A stretch of 64,000 bases of DNA from JADJPF01 sp964492845 (GTDB taxonomy: Bacteria; Acidobacteriota; Blastocatellia; Chloracidobacteriales; JADJPF01). Shown here piece after piece: positions 41,313 to 51,628 of the stretch (the first letter of the stretch is position 1; each line of letters opens with the position of its first letter). The DNA is taken from NCBI GenBank assembly GCA_964492845.1, contig CAZBMZ010000009.1, positions 62,001 through 126,000 of the forward strand, given 5' to 3'. Below the pieces are notes generated by a model, which did no database searches, was not told the DNA's origin, and saw nothing but the letters and a program-made list of their open reading frames with translations. The position numbers and the translations under genes are program-made.

Positions 41313-42902
41313 TTAATTAGCAAAATATTTACCACTAAAAGGTGTATCTCCTGCTTCACGTCCTACCTTATGATCATTATTAGCTGAAACATGCTCCAAA
41401 ACCTTGTAAACAGTCTCTATATCCTCACTAGCCCCAATAGCATTTACAATTTCATCTAAAGTAAAAGCTGTTCCTTTATTTTCAATTAAATATGATAAAG
41501 CTTTCAGTTGTAATGAAATAACTGTTCCTGCTGCCTTTTTACCTGCTTCAACACCTGGCTGATGATAAGCATTAATTCCAACTAAAAAGCCATAAAATCC
41601 TACTGCTCTTTCATATAATGCTAGTAGTTTTCCAATAGTTTTAGCATTTACTGTTTCAACCGTAATTGTTATAGATTCCCGGTCATTTTCAAATAAAGCT
41701 CGTCTAGTCCCTTGTAGAAATCCGCTTAAGTAATCTCCAGAAGTTACACCCTCATCAACTTCTATTGATTTTCCATCTCGATCTTTTAAGACTTCTAAAA
41801 AAGTAACAAAAAAGTTATTTACGCCTTCTCTTAGCTGTTGGACATAAGCATGTTGATCTGTAGAACCTTTGTTACCATAAACTGCAATTCCTTGATTAAC
41901 AACATTTCCTGCTAAATCATTTTGTTTACCTAAAGATTCCATTACAAGTTGTTGTAGGTAACGACTAAATAATTCTAAGCGATCTTTATAAGGCAAGATT
42001 ACCATATCTTTTTGCCCACGACCGTTGCCAGCGTGATACCACATTAAAGCTAAAAGGGCAGAAGGATTTTTATAAACGTCTTTAACTCTAGTTACTGCAT
42101 CAACCTCACGCGCGCCTTCCAACATACTATCAATATCAAAACCTTGAAGTACAGCCGGCAGTAGCCCTACAGCAGAAAGCTCAGATGTACGGCCTCCAAC
42201 CCAATCCCACATTGGAAAAGTAGTAATCCAACTATCATTTGTAGCAACTTTGTAAAGTTCGCTTCCTGTTTGCGTTACTGCTACAGCATGTTTAGCAAAA
42301 CTTAAGCCTGCTTTGTTATAAGCTTCCCTAGATTCTAACATCCCGTTGCGAGTTTCTTTTGTACCACCAGATTTAGAAATAACTATTGTTATGGTTTGGC
42401 CTAACCCACTTCCAATATTAGCTAACACTTTGTCCATACCATCAGGATCAGTGTTATCAAAGAAAAATACTCGCATTTTATCAGACGTGGTAGTTAAGGC
42501 ATTAGCAACAAATTGTGGGCCTAAAGCAGAACCACCAATACCAATAACTAAAATATTCTTAAATAAATCACCTTTTTCTGTTTTTATATCGCCGTTATGA
42601 ACACGAGAAGCAAAATCTTTCATTGCATTAACAGTGTTTGTTATTTCTGCGCGTAAATCCTCTGTTGGTGCAAGCTGAGCATCCCGCAGCCAATAATGAC
42701 CAACCATACGTTCTTCATCAGGATTAGCAATACTACCTTTTTCTAAGCTGTCCATTTGTTCAAAAGCTGATTGCATTTTATCTGACATATCAGCAAAAAA
42801 ACTATCCGAAAACTTCATTCTACTAATATCTACGGTGATTCCCACACTTGGACACACACATAAATATTGACGATAGCGATTCCAAAGGTCTAAAGAATTC
42901 AT
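41313..42902 (-). CDS. pgi: Glucose-6-phosphate isomerase
   Basis: 529 residues from the ATG at 42902. This start was chosen because GGAGA lies directly upstream, whereas the longer frame would start with TTG inside that site. It interconverts glucose-6-phosphate and fructose-6-phosphate in the cytoplasm. The phosphosugar isomerase fold is shown by IGIGGSALGPQFVANAL (about residue 128), ISKSGGTKETRNG, VGGRTSELSAVGLLPA and GNKGSTDQHAYVQQL (catalytic region). The length suits bacterial Pgi. It lies downstream of aceE, with a terminator between. Confidence 0.95.
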   Translation of the reverse strand: MNSLDLWNRYRQYLCVCPSVGITVDISRMKFSDSFFADMSDKMQSAFEQMDSLEKGSIANPDEERMVGHYWLRDAQLAPTEDLRAEITNTVNAMKDFASRVHNGDIKTEKGDLFKNILVIGIGGSALGPQFVANALTTTSDKMRVFFFDNTDPDGMDKVLANIGSGLGQTITIVISKSGGTKETRNGMLESREAYNKAGLSFAKHAVAVTQTGSELYKVATNDSWITTFPMWDWVGGRTSELSAVGLLPAVLQGFDIDSMLEGAREVDAVTRVKDVYKNPSALLALMWYHAGNGRGQKDMVILPYKDRLELFSRYLQQLVMESLGKQNDLAGNVVNQGIAVYGNKGSTDQHAYVQQLREGVNNFFVTFLEVLKDRDGKSIEVDEGVTSGDYLSGFLQGTRRALFENDRESITITVETVNAKTIGKLLALYERAVGFYGFLVGINAYHQPGVEAGKKAAGTVISLQLKALSYLIENKGTAFTLDEIVNAIGASEDIETVYKVLEHVSANNDHKVGREAGDTPFSGKYFAN

Positions 42903-42931
42903 ACTTTTCTCCAATCTCTAAAACTAAAATT

Positions 42932-42953
42932 CCTAGGGCAAATATGCCCTAGG
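42932..42953 (-). terminator. Terminator of aceE
   Basis: 9-bp stem CCTAGGGCA (42932-42940) / TGCCCTAGG (42945-42953), followed on the minus strand by AATTTTAGTTTT. It separates aceE from pgi. Confidence 0.75.
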
Positions 42954-42995
42954 TAAATACATTATTCACTATTATTCTTACTTAAAAATACTTTG

Positions 42996-45608
42996 CTAAC
43001 CTTTTGCAGCTTGACGGCCAGACTTACGTTTTAACATTGATAATGCTGCTTTAACAATTGAGCTAGCATCTACGCGGAAATGCTCTCTTAGAGATTCCCT
43101 AGTATCACTTAAGCCAAATCCATCTGTTCCAAGACTACGGAATTTATTAGGTACCCAACGAGCAATCATATCTGGCAGAGCCTTCATATAATCAGTTGCT
43201 GCAATTACTGGGCCGGTGGTTCCTTCTAAAAGTTGAGTAATATAGGGTTTACGCTCTTCATTATTTTCTTCATTCCAAGTTTCTGTGGCTAAAGCTTCTC
43301 GGCGTAGTTCTAAGTAGCTAGTCACACTCCAAACATCAGCAGCAATATCATGTTCTTGAGCTAAAATATCAGCAGCCTTTATAGCTTCTCTTAAAATTGT
43401 ACCGCTACCAAAAAGTTGAACTCTGTTTTTCTTCTTGCTATCACCCTTTCTAAACAAATAAATACCTTTGATTATGCCTTCTTCTACTCCTTCAGGCATT
43501 GAGGGCATTGCATAGTTTTCATTATAAGCGGTGATGTAGTAGAAAATATCTTCTTGGTTGTCATACATTCTTCTTAGCCCATCTTTGACAATTGTAGCCA
43601 TTTCATAATGAAATGCTGGGTCATAAGTCAGGACACTTGGAACAACAGAGGCTAAAATATGGCTATGACCATCATCGTGTTGCAAGCCTTCGCCCATCAA
43701 AGTAGTACGTCCAGCCGTTCCACCAATTAAAAACCCTCGTCCACGCATATCAGCAAAAGCCCAAATTCCATCCCCTGTACGCTGAAAGCCAAACATTGAG
43801 TAAAACATATAGAAAGGAATCATATTTTCGCTATGTGTTGCATAAGCAGTTCCAGCAGCAGTAAATGAAGCTACTGATCCAGCTTCAGTAATTCCTTCCT
43901 CAAGTAATTGTCCATCTTTCTTTTCGTTATAGCTAAGCAGTAATGCTGAATCAACCGGATCATAACGTTGACCAAGTGCTGCATAAATCCCTATTTTCTT
44001 AAATAGAAAATCCATACCAAATGTCCGAGCTTCATCTGGAATAATTGGTACAATTCTATCTCCAATTTCTGGATCATCTAAAAGCTTACGTAATACTCTT
44101 ACAAAAGCTGTAGTGGTTGAGACTTCTTGTTTAACTTCTTGATAAAATTCTTGATAAGTATCTGCTTTAGGTAAACTAACGGGTTTAGCCCTTACAACTC
44201 TTTTTGGTATAGAGCCATTAAGTTGACGGCGGCGTTCAAGTAAATATTGGATTTCTTCGCTTTGCATTCCAGGATGATAAAAAGGTGGTAGGTCTTTTAG
44301 CTCGCTATCAGGGATGGGTAACTCAAGACGATCCCGGAATTTGCGTAAATCTGTTTCACTAAGTTTTTTAGTTTGATGGGTAGTATTACGAGCTTCAGCA
44401 CTTTCTCCTAGTGTCCAACCCTTAACAGTTTTAGCAAGTATTACAGTTGGCCCGCCCTTATGATTAGCTGCTGCATGATAAGCTGCATAAAGCTTACGGT
44501 AGTCATGGCCTCCTCGACGTAGTTTTAATAAAGCATCATCGCTTAAATGCTCAACTAGCTTTAGTAATCTAGGGTCTACTCCAAAAAAATGTTCCCGAAC
44601 ATAAGAACCTGGTTCAACAGAATATTTTTGAAATTGTCCATCTAAAGTTTCGTTCATTTGATTTAAGAGCAGTCCATCTACATCTTGAGCAAGTAGTTCG
44701 TCCCATTCCCGTCCCCAAACAACTTTAATAACATTCCAACCAGCACCACGAAAAACGGCTTCAAGTTCTTGGATAATTTTTCCATTACCACGTACTGGGC
44801 CATCTAGCCGCTGTAAGTTACAATTTACAACAAAAATTAAATTGTCTAATCCTTCACGATTAGCAATAGATAATGCGCCAAGTGCTTCTGGTTCATCGGT
44901 TTCACCATCTCCAAGAAATGCCCATACCTTTGAATTAGAAGTATCTTTAATACCACGAGCTTGCAGATATCGATTAAAACGAGCTTGATAAATTGCATTA
45001 ATTGGGCCTAGCCCCATTGATACAGTGGGAAATTCCCAAAACTCTGGCATTAATCTAGGATGTGGATAAGAACATAATCCTTGACCGCCAACTTCCCGAC
45101 GGAAATTCTGCAAATGTGCATCTGTTAAACGTCCTTCTAAAAATGCACGAGCATAAATTCCTGGTGCTGCATGGCCTTGATAGAAAATTTGATCACCACT
45201 TTCACCATTATCTTTACCTTTAAAGAAATGGTTAAAGCCAACTTCATATAAACTAGCAGATGAAGCATAAGTGGAAAGATGGCCTCCAATGCCAGGAAAG
45301 TTTTTGTTAGCTCTTAATACCATAACAGCAGCATTCCATCGAATCATTCGACGAATGCGCAATTCCATTTTTTCATCTCCAGGAAACGCAGTTTCTTGTT
45401 CAGGGGAAATAGTATTGATATATGGTGTTTGTACCAGGGGTGGTAATCCAACCTGCATTAAGCGGGATTTTTTCATCAATTTGCGCATCAAAAACCGCGC
45501 ACGATCAACACCTTCGGCTAAAACTACTTGTTCTAGTGCGTCCAACCATTCGTTGGTTTCTTGTGGATCTATATCTGGAAGCTGATGCTTGAATTCATCA
45601 AAATACAT
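42996..45608 (-). CDS. aceE: Pyruvate dehydrogenase E1 component, homodimeric type
   Basis: 870 residues, the usual size of AceE. It decarboxylates pyruvate with thiamine diphosphate and passes the acetyl group to E2 lipoyl domains. Seen: FLGDGETDEPEALGALS (ThDP/Mg binding, near residue 230), an N-terminal HLSTYASSASLYEVGFNHFF region, and QRTGDGIWAFADMRGRGFL with TAGRTTLMGEGLQHDDGHS in the pyrimidine domain. The E2 (aceF) and E3 (lpd) genes are not in this window. The C-terminal end includes KALPDMIARWVPNKFRSLGTDGFGLSDTR. Confidence 0.97.
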   Translation of the reverse strand: MYFDEFKHQLPDIDPQETNEWLDALEQVVLAEGVDRARFLMRKLMKKSRLMQVGLPPLVQTPYINTISPEQETAFPGDEKMELRIRRMIRWNAAVMVLRANKNFPGIGGHLSTYASSASLYEVGFNHFFKGKDNGESGDQIFYQGHAAPGIYARAFLEGRLTDAHLQNFRREVGGQGLCSYPHPRLMPEFWEFPTVSMGLGPINAIYQARFNRYLQARGIKDTSNSKVWAFLGDGETDEPEALGALSIANREGLDNLIFVVNCNLQRLDGPVRGNGKIIQELEAVFRGAGWNVIKVVWGREWDELLAQDVDGLLLNQMNETLDGQFQKYSVEPGSYVREHFFGVDPRLLKLVEHLSDDALLKLRRGGHDYRKLYAAYHAAANHKGGPTVILAKTVKGWTLGESAEARNTTHQTKKLSETDLRKFRDRLELPIPDSELKDLPPFYHPGMQSEEIQYLLERRRQLNGSIPKRVVRAKPVSLPKADTYQEFYQEVKQEVSTTTAFVRVLRKLLDDPEIGDRIVPIIPDEARTFGMDFLFKKIGIYAALGQRYDPVDSALLLSYNEKKDGQLLEEGITEAGSVASFTAAGTAYATHSENMIPFYMFYSMFGFQRTGDGIWAFADMRGRGFLIGGTAGRTTLMGEGLQHDDGHSHILASVVPSVLTYDPAFHYEMATIVKDGLRRMYDNQEDIFYYITAYNENYAMPSMPEGVEEGIIKGIYLFRKGDSKKKNRVQLFGSGTILREAIKAADILAQEHDIAADVWSVTSYLELRREALATETWNEENNEERKPYITQLLEGTTGPVIAATDYMKALPDMIARWVPNKFRSLGTDGFGLSDTRESLREHFRVDASSIVKAALSMLKRKSGRQAAKG

Positions 45609-45800
45609 AAAATTTTTACTCCATTGTGAACTAATTTTTATAGGGCAAAATAAGTTTTTGTTTTTAGCTACTGGCTAAATTGCCTGTTTTCTCCCATAAC
45701 GGACAATGCACGAAATTATATTCTAGCAGGCCCGAGATTAGGAACAGATGTAGCGAAAAACTAACTTTTTAAAACTCAGAAAATTTGATGCAACTTTTCT

Positions 45801-48206
45801 TTATTGTTCGCCAAAAAAATACGGTGTTTTCTTTGACCATTCGCTATTAGGAAAATTTTTCTTTAAGACTTGAAAAGCTGATTTAGAAGCAGCTAAAGTC
45901 TTTTTGTCTACACAACCATAGCGAGTTGACCTAACAGCTAAATGTAAAGCCTGTGGAACTCGCGGGTCAGAAAGGTTAGCTTTAGCCCAATTAATTACTT
46001 CATTACATAAATAGTTTGGTGCTGTTCCTAAAGTTGCTAACTTTTTATATTCTGTTTCAGCTTGAGTAAGCAAAGTTTTATCAATAAAATTTGGTAAATC
46101 TATTTTTTCTAGTTTAAGTTGGCCCTCTGCATCACGTGGAACACGAGAATAAACCGAGTCAGCCGCTTCTTGAGCATCAAAAGAACACCACCAGTTATCA
46201 CGAAAACTATCTATTTCACTAAAATTAATCTCTCTTTCTACATTAGCTTCAACAACTGGCCTTAAAGCAGGATATTTAAGTACAGCAAAAAGACCAGCGA
46301 ATTTTCTTGATGCTGGACTAATAGCTTTAAGATATGAATTTAAGTCTTCTTTCATTTCTGGGTAGATTTTTATTAGCTCATTAGCTGCATTTCTACCAAT
46401 TTCCTCATTATCTAGTAACAATGCTCTTACCCAAGTAGCAACAACTAAGCGATTACGTAGATTTTTAGCCAAAGATTTATTTGAGGCTGCTTGATTCATT
46501 ATTGCTAAAGAAAAATGCTTATTTATTATTTTTGTTGAATCTTGGTCAAATAAAACTGCATTATCTTTCTTGGGTAAAGGTTTCCCATTTTCATCAACGC
46601 TTTCTTCATCCTCTGGAATTTCTCTATCATCATAAAAATAACCCTGTCCAGCAGCAGTTCGTTGAGCATATTTAAGAAATTCTTCTAAATTATTAGCAAA
46701 TAACATTTTTTGAGAAAAGAATCTATTTTTAGTAGAAGTCGGCCAATCTTTAGTTAAAGCTTTGTCTAACTCTGTGCTAGCTTCTGCTCTTTTTTCCATC
46801 TCAATTAAAAGCCTGACTTTATGAAAGCTTATGGAAGCAAATGCAGGAGAATTTGGATCTACTTTTTGTGCTGCTTCTAGTATTTGAGCAACTTTTTGAT
46901 GTTTTCCATCAATTTTAGTTATAGCTGAAACTAACCAAGGTAAGGTTTTCTTTTCAGACCATTTTTCTAAAGCGTAGTTCAAAGCTTTTTCATCATTTAA
47001 TTGAAAATTAAGTAGCCAATCTGTTAAATCTTGTTTACCTAAAACTTCTGGTAATTTATTGGTAATTTTATTTTTAGGAAGCTCAAAAGCATAAGGATCA
47101 TCGGCTAATTTATCTAACAAATTAGTATAATCATCTAGGTCTTGTCCAAATTCTTGAGCATTTACTTTAGCTAATTTATCAGCAAACTCTGTCAGTTTTT
47201 TACCTGGTTCTAAACGAAAATCAGCATATCTTAATAATCTATTTGCTGAAGAATGATAGTCTTTTAGTTCAGCAGTTTTTAATACTTCTTTTAACTGTGT
47301 TTGTGCTTGAAGTAAACCACTACGGTCAAAATAGCCTTGTAGAGGTGTGCTTTTATCTGCTGGCAAACTTAGCATAGCTTTACGAACTTGGCATCTAGCA
47401 ACTAAAAGAGGTGCAACTTTTTGCCATGGTGAAGTTTTATCTTGGCTAATTGCACGAAATAAATTTACAGCCTCGTCAAATTGACCACTATAAAACTTGG
47501 CTGCTGCTATTTGATAAGCACGGTCGGCTTTTGCTTGTAGGCTACTATTTGCTTTTGCTGGTGCGGGAATCATTGGCGTAGTTTCAGAACAATTAAGAAA
47601 TACTTGGTCTTGTGCTACTAACCACTCTTTTACTTCTGGATTTGTTGCACCAAGAGTTTTTACTTTTTCTTTTAAGGTGTTGGCTGCTGTTTTAAACGCA
47701 TCATCATAACAATTTACATAACCAATAAAATAGTTATCTGTAGAAATATCTTTATTTACACTTAAATATTTGTCTTCTTCTGATGGTAGGACTAACTTTC
47801 TAGCCATCAACCAATTAGTTAAACCTACATCGTCTTGGCTATCTTCACTATCAATGTTTGGGTTGCTATCAAAACCAAGCTGTTTTTTGCTTTCTGGGCT
47901 AAGGACAGTAGGGCCTAAACGCTTATACCATAAGCTTAGAGTAGCTTCTTGCTCTTTTGGAGTAAGCTTTTCATTATTTAAATAGCGATAAGCTACAACT
48001 AAATAGGAACGAGCATATTCAGGCTTTAATATACCGATTTCTCCACGAGCAAAGCTATCTAAAGGCAGATCAGGATGTGCTGAATAACTAAAAACTGCTG
48101 TTCTAAAAGATGGCCCACAACTAAACAAAGTAGGGCTAAAGTAAAAAATTGTTATTACCAAAGTTATTAGTAAAATTATTCTTCTTTGAATTATTTTGTT
48201 TGCCAT
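45801..48206 (-). CDS. Large exported protein of unknown function with helical repeats
   Basis: 801 residues from the ATG at 48206. GGTGGA lies just before it, whereas the upstream extension is read within the previous gene. A signal peptide ends near LFSCGPS, perhaps a lipoprotein-type processing site or a free Cys. The mature protein is mostly alpha-helical with TPR-like segments (ADRAYQIAAAKFYSGQFDEAVNLFRAI). No enzyme motif was seen. It overlaps the DUF3142 gene by 16 bases, so the two are probably coupled. Confidence 0.72.
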   Translation of the reverse strand: MANKIIQRRIILLITLVITIFYFSPTLFSCGPSFRTAVFSYSAHPDLPLDSFARGEIGILKPEYARSYLVVAYRYLNNEKLTPKEQEATLSLWYKRLGPTVLSPESKKQLGFDSNPNIDSEDSQDDVGLTNWLMARKLVLPSEEDKYLSVNKDISTDNYFIGYVNCYDDAFKTAANTLKEKVKTLGATNPEVKEWLVAQDQVFLNCSETTPMIPAPAKANSSLQAKADRAYQIAAAKFYSGQFDEAVNLFRAISQDKTSPWQKVAPLLVARCQVRKAMLSLPADKSTPLQGYFDRSGLLQAQTQLKEVLKTAELKDYHSSANRLLRYADFRLEPGKKLTEFADKLAKVNAQEFGQDLDDYTNLLDKLADDPYAFELPKNKITNKLPEVLGKQDLTDWLLNFQLNDEKALNYALEKWSEKKTLPWLVSAITKIDGKHQKVAQILEAAQKVDPNSPAFASISFHKVRLLIEMEKRAEASTELDKALTKDWPTSTKNRFFSQKMLFANNLEEFLKYAQRTAAGQGYFYDDREIPEDEESVDENGKPLPKKDNAVLFDQDSTKIINKHFSLAIMNQAASNKSLAKNLRNRLVVATWVRALLLDNEEIGRNAANELIKIYPEMKEDLNSYLKAISPASRKFAGLFAVLKYPALRPVVEANVEREINFSEIDSFRDNWWCSFDAQEAADSVYSRVPRDAEGQLKLEKIDLPNFIDKTLLTQAETEYKKLATLGTAPNYLCNEVINWAKANLSDPRVPQALHLAVRSTRYGCVDKKTLAASKSAFQVLKKNFPNSEWSKKTPYFFGEQ

Positions 48207-48973
48207 TTTTCCACCTTTTGTAAAACATCTTCTAATAATTCTTTTGACCAAGATTGATTTGCAAAAATATAAATTCTTCTTCTAACAGGTAACCAGGGTA
48301 AATCTTCACCTGTCGAAATACCTAGACTAGTTTGAGTGTTTTTTGTCCTAAAATCTTTTTTAGCAGTTAGATAGCTTAAAACTTGTTGTTTTTCAACACC
48401 TAAACTAAATAGCATAGGGACAGCTTCGTCAATTGGCAAATCTGCTATCCAATTATCATAGATTGCCCAAGAAGCTAAAGCTGTAATAGAAAGTAAATAA
48501 TTTTTGGGTAATTCTAAGCGTAGTTTTTCTAGCAATTCTTTATAAAATTTTCTTTCAGACAATTTAGCATCAAAATCTATTTGTATGCCTACAATATTTA
48601 ACTTAGTAACAGATTTAATTGCTACTAAAGTTTGTTTTAATTGCTCTGCTGATAATTTTGGCACTTGATAAGGGTTTGTCTCAATCCTAATAACAGCAAT
48701 TAATACTGTATTTGGAGGAACTGCTAGAGGTTGCAGACGAGAACGAATTTCTACTTTATCTTCTTTTAACAAAACAGTTTTTGCTAAAAAAGCTACTCCT
48801 GTAGATTTACTATCAATAAACATCAAATTTTCCGAGCGTTCCCAAGCCCAAAGCATAACTTTAGGCAATTTATCAATATTTGGCTGATGTCTAAAATCCA
48901 AAATAAATAAATAAATAATACTTAATAATGATAAAACTATACTCACTAAGACTATTTTCTTAGTTTTTTGCAT
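48191..48973 (-). CDS. DUF3142 family membrane-anchored protein
   Basis: 260 residues. An N-terminal transmembrane anchor (IVLVSIVLSLLSIIYLFIL) is followed by a single domain matching DUF3142: KVMLWAWERSENLMFID, LIAVIRIETN and LNIVGIQIDFDAKLSERKFY. The strand-helix pattern suggests a TIM-barrel-like fold. The function is unknown; it is encoded directly upstream of the 801-residue exported protein, and their stop and start overlap, so a shared envelope function is likely. Confidence 0.8.
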   Translation of the reverse strand: MQKTKKIVLVSIVLSLLSIIYLFILDFRHQPNIDKLPKVMLWAWERSENLMFIDSKSTGVAFLAKTVLLKEDKVEIRSRLQPLAVPPNTVLIAVIRIETNPYQVPKLSAEQLKQTLVAIKSVTKLNIVGIQIDFDAKLSERKFYKELLEKLRLELPKNYLLSITALASWAIYDNWIADLPIDEAVPMLFSLGVEKQQVLSYLTAKKDFRTKNTQTSLGISTGEDLPWLPVRRRIYIFANQSWSKELLEDVLQKVEKWQTK

Positions 48974-49031
48974 AATAAAATGTATAATCTTCTAAATTAT
49001 TAATTTACTTTAGTTTAGTCAATTTATTATA

Positions 49032-50090
49032 TTACTTATTACTCTTTAATTCATAATGAAGCAATACACCATTATTTCCATATGCCCAGCCAGTGTTAGC
49101 ATCAAAAAACCTTATTTTAGTTATATTTGCATATTCTGGCTCAAGTAAATCTGAAGCAACGTTTTCCCATTTTTGACCGCTGTTTTCCGTGTACATTACT
49201 TTGCCTTTATCGCCTACAGCCCAAGCAACTTTTTCATTTACCCAATAAACATCATTAAGATAAACTCCTTGAAGTTTTACTTTTTTCCAAGTTTGTCCAC
49301 CATTATCAGTCACACCAATATAGCTATCCCCAACAATGCTACCAACTTTTTCATTAGCAAAAGCAATTCCATTAATAAAAGGTCTTGTTACATCATCAGT
49401 TTGTTTTACCCAAGTTTGACCGCCATCATCAGTTTTATATAAGCCAGATTTATTGTTTGATGCCCAACCTATTTTTTCATTTAGAAAAAACATAGACTTA
49501 ACTTCGCCTTCAAAAGGATATTCGATTTTTTGCCAATTTTTTCCACCATCAACAGTGCGGATAAAAACGCCTTCTTGCTCTACAGCACTATCTTTTTTAC
49601 CACCACCCCAGGCCCAGCCTACTTTTTCATTTAAGAATTTAAGCTTATTAATAGGGTCTGGCATTTCTGTAGCGGCTCCAGGGTTATTATAGTTATATTT
49701 GATTTTAACCTTACCCGCAGGTCTAATTACCTCCCAGGTCAGCCCCCCATCATTAGTTGCAAGAATATCTTGAGTTAAATTTATTGCCCAACCAGATTTT
49801 TCATTAACAAAATATACATACTTAATTTTTTGCTCCGTTTGGTTGGTCATTGGTGTCCAAGTCTTTCCACCATCATATGTTTGAAGTATTTGCCAACCTT
49901 CCGTTTCTTTTGGGCCTTGCTCAAACCAACCTGTTATCCAGGCAGTTTGTCCATTAACAAAATTTAATTCAAAAAATGTATTTATTGTTCCCGTATCAAC
50001 AACCGCCCAAGTTCCTGTAGGTTTACTATCTTTACAAGCTCCTAAAATTAATATTATTCCCAACAATAAAATAGTTAAGTATTTACGCAT
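49032..50090 (-). CDS. YCF48/BNR-type beta-propeller lipoprotein
   Basis: 352 residues. A lipoprotein signal (LLLGIILILGAC, lipobox LGAC with Cys19) indicates a lipid-anchored envelope protein. The body is a series of about seven repeats with the F-x-N-E-K-x-G-W pattern (FVNEKSGWAI, FLNEKVGWAW, FLNEKIGWAS, WVNEKVAWAV and others) alternating with DGGKTW/DNGGQTW, typical of YCF48/Hcf136-like propellers. In photosynthetic organisms this family assists photosystem assembly, but in other bacteria the role is unknown. AGGAATTAAAATG supports the start. Confidence 0.88.
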   Translation of the reverse strand: MRKYLTILLLGIILILGACKDSKPTGTWAVVDTGTINTFFELNFVNGQTAWITGWFEQGPKETEGWQILQTYDGGKTWTPMTNQTEQKIKYVYFVNEKSGWAINLTQDILATNDGGLTWEVIRPAGKVKIKYNYNNPGAATEMPDPINKLKFLNEKVGWAWGGGKKDSAVEQEGVFIRTVDGGKNWQKIEYPFEGEVKSMFFLNEKIGWASNNKSGLYKTDDGGQTWVKQTDDVTRPFINGIAFANEKVGSIVGDSYIGVTDNGGQTWKKVKLQGVYLNDVYWVNEKVAWAVGDKGKVMYTENSGQKWENVASDLLEPEYANITKIRFFDANTGWAYGNNGVLLHYELKSNK

Positions 50091-50341
50091 TTTAATTCCT
50101 CAAATAAATTTATAAGGCTAAATTGATTTAAGATTTTAGCAAAGCAATGAAATATTTTGTAACAAGCCTTTGATAAAATTACTAAGTTTTAGCGATAAGA
50201 CTATAAAATAATCTCTAACTTATTATAAATACAATTAGTTAGCTTGAGACAAAGCTTAGTTGCTAATAGAGTGTTTTTCCCCTACACTTACTTTTTTAGC
50301 CTAATAGCAACTTAAATTTTACAAAATCTAATGAGGAAAAA

Positions 50342-51025
50342 GTGAAAGAAGATACTATTTATCTAAAACAATTAGAAATAGGCCCGATGCAAAACTTTGT
50401 TTATCTAATTGGTGACAAAGAAAGCCGTGAAGCGGCTGTTGTTGATGCTGCTTGGGATATTGACGCAATTCTAAAAGCTGCCGAAGCTGATGATATGAAA
50501 ATTACTAAAGCATTTGTTACCCATTTTCACCCAGATCATATTGGTGGAGATATGCTTGGTTTTCCTATTGAAGGACTAAGCGAATTGTTAGAAAAACATC
50601 CTGTAAAAATATATGTCCAAAAAGCAGAAGCCCCTTTTCTAAAAAATCTTTTAGGTTTATCAGACTCTGACATGGTACAAATTTCTGGTGGTGATAAAAC
50701 TTCATTAGGTAATATTGATGTGCAATTTTTACATACACCTGGTCATACACCTGGGTCACAATGTTTTCTAGTAGAAAACCGTCTAATTTCTGGAGATACA
50801 TTATTTATCAATGGTTGTGGACGGGTAGATTTACCTGGTAGCGATCCAGAAGAAATGTATCATAGCTTGACTACTAAACTACAAAAATTACCTGACGATA
50901 CTTTACTATTGCCTGGTCATAATTATGGCGGCAAGACTTCTACAATGGGAAAAGAAAAAAAACATAATCCTTATTTGCGATTTCAACGACTAGAAGACTT
51001 TTTAGGTGCAATGGGTTACAGATAA
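50342..51025 (+). CDS. Metallo-beta-lactamase-fold hydrolase (glyoxalase II-like)
   Basis: 227 residues starting with GTG, preceded by TGAGGAAAAA. The metal motif THFHPDHIGGD is near residue 60, with further ligands in HTPGHTPGSQ, SGDTLFINGCG (Asp bridging) and LPGHNYGG. This is the dinuclear-metal hydrolase pattern of glyoxalase II and related thioesterases. The substrate cannot be decided. It leads a plus-strand run with NUDIX and YiiX-like genes (6-base gaps). Confidence 0.9.
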   Translation: MKEDTIYLKQLEIGPMQNFVYLIGDKESREAAVVDAAWDIDAILKAAEADDMKITKAFVTHFHPDHIGGDMLGFPIEGLSELLEKHPVKIYVQKAEAPFLKNLLGLSDSDMVQISGGDKTSLGNIDVQFLHTPGHTPGSQCFLVENRLISGDTLFINGCGRVDLPGSDPEEMYHSLTTKLQKLPDDTLLLPGHNYGGKTSTMGKEKKHNPYLRFQRLEDFLGAMGYR

Positions 51026-51031
51026 AAATTT

Positions 51032-51622
51032 ATGGATAATCGCTTTAAGTGGGTAAACACAGAAATCATTTACCAAGAAAAACGTGGGAATGAACTACGC
51101 TGGCTTATAACTAAAGAACAAATCTGTGACCAGCAAACAAACACAACTTTTTCCCGTTCAATACTTCGCCATCCCGGAGTAGCGGCTGTAATGGCAATTA
51201 ATGAACAAAGAGAAGTTCTTTTAATAGAACAATTTCGCTATACCACAAAAACTGAAATGTGGGAAATTCCTACAGGTACTTTACAAGGAGAATTAAAAGG
51301 TACACAAGTTATTGCTAGCGAATTACCTAAACTTGCCGCAGAGCGTGAATTAAACGAAGAAGCAGGTTATAGCGCGGCAAGATTTGAGCTAGCAAAGCGT
51401 TTTTATGTTATGCCTGGCACATCTGACGGACTAGTTTATTTATTTCTAGCCTTTGACCTTAGCCCTAAAAAAGCTATAGCCGATGTTGGCGAAGTAGTAA
51501 CTAAAGTTAAGTTTTTCCCCATAAATGAAGCTCTTAATATGATTGCTAAAGGGGAAATTTGCGACGCTAAAACCATCATTGGAATTTATGAGGCTAAAGA
51601 ATACTTAGATAAACATTTGTAG
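51032..51622 (+). CDS. NUDIX hydrolase (ADP-ribose pyrophosphatase-like)
   Basis: 196 residues. The NUDIX helix appears as LAAERELNEEAGY near residue 105-117, preceded by WEIPTGTLQGE. The upstream region VAAVMAINEQREVLLIEQFRYTTK fits ADP-ribose pyrophosphatases. These hydrolyse nucleoside diphosphate derivatives. It follows the MBL-fold gene by 6 bases and precedes the YiiX-like gene by 6 bases. Confidence 0.88.
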   Translation: MDNRFKWVNTEIIYQEKRGNELRWLITKEQICDQQTNTTFSRSILRHPGVAAVMAINEQREVLLIEQFRYTTKTEMWEIPTGTLQGELKGTQVIASELPKLAAERELNEEAGYSAARFELAKRFYVMPGTSDGLVYLFLAFDLSPKKAIADVGEVVTKVKFFPINEALNMIAKGEICDAKTIIGIYEAKEYLDKHL

Positions 51623-51628
51623 AAATTT

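Noticed and set aside
45271..45585. 104-residue plus-strand ORF inside aceE
   Set aside because: Antisense shadow of aceE, no ribosome-binding site or recognisable product.
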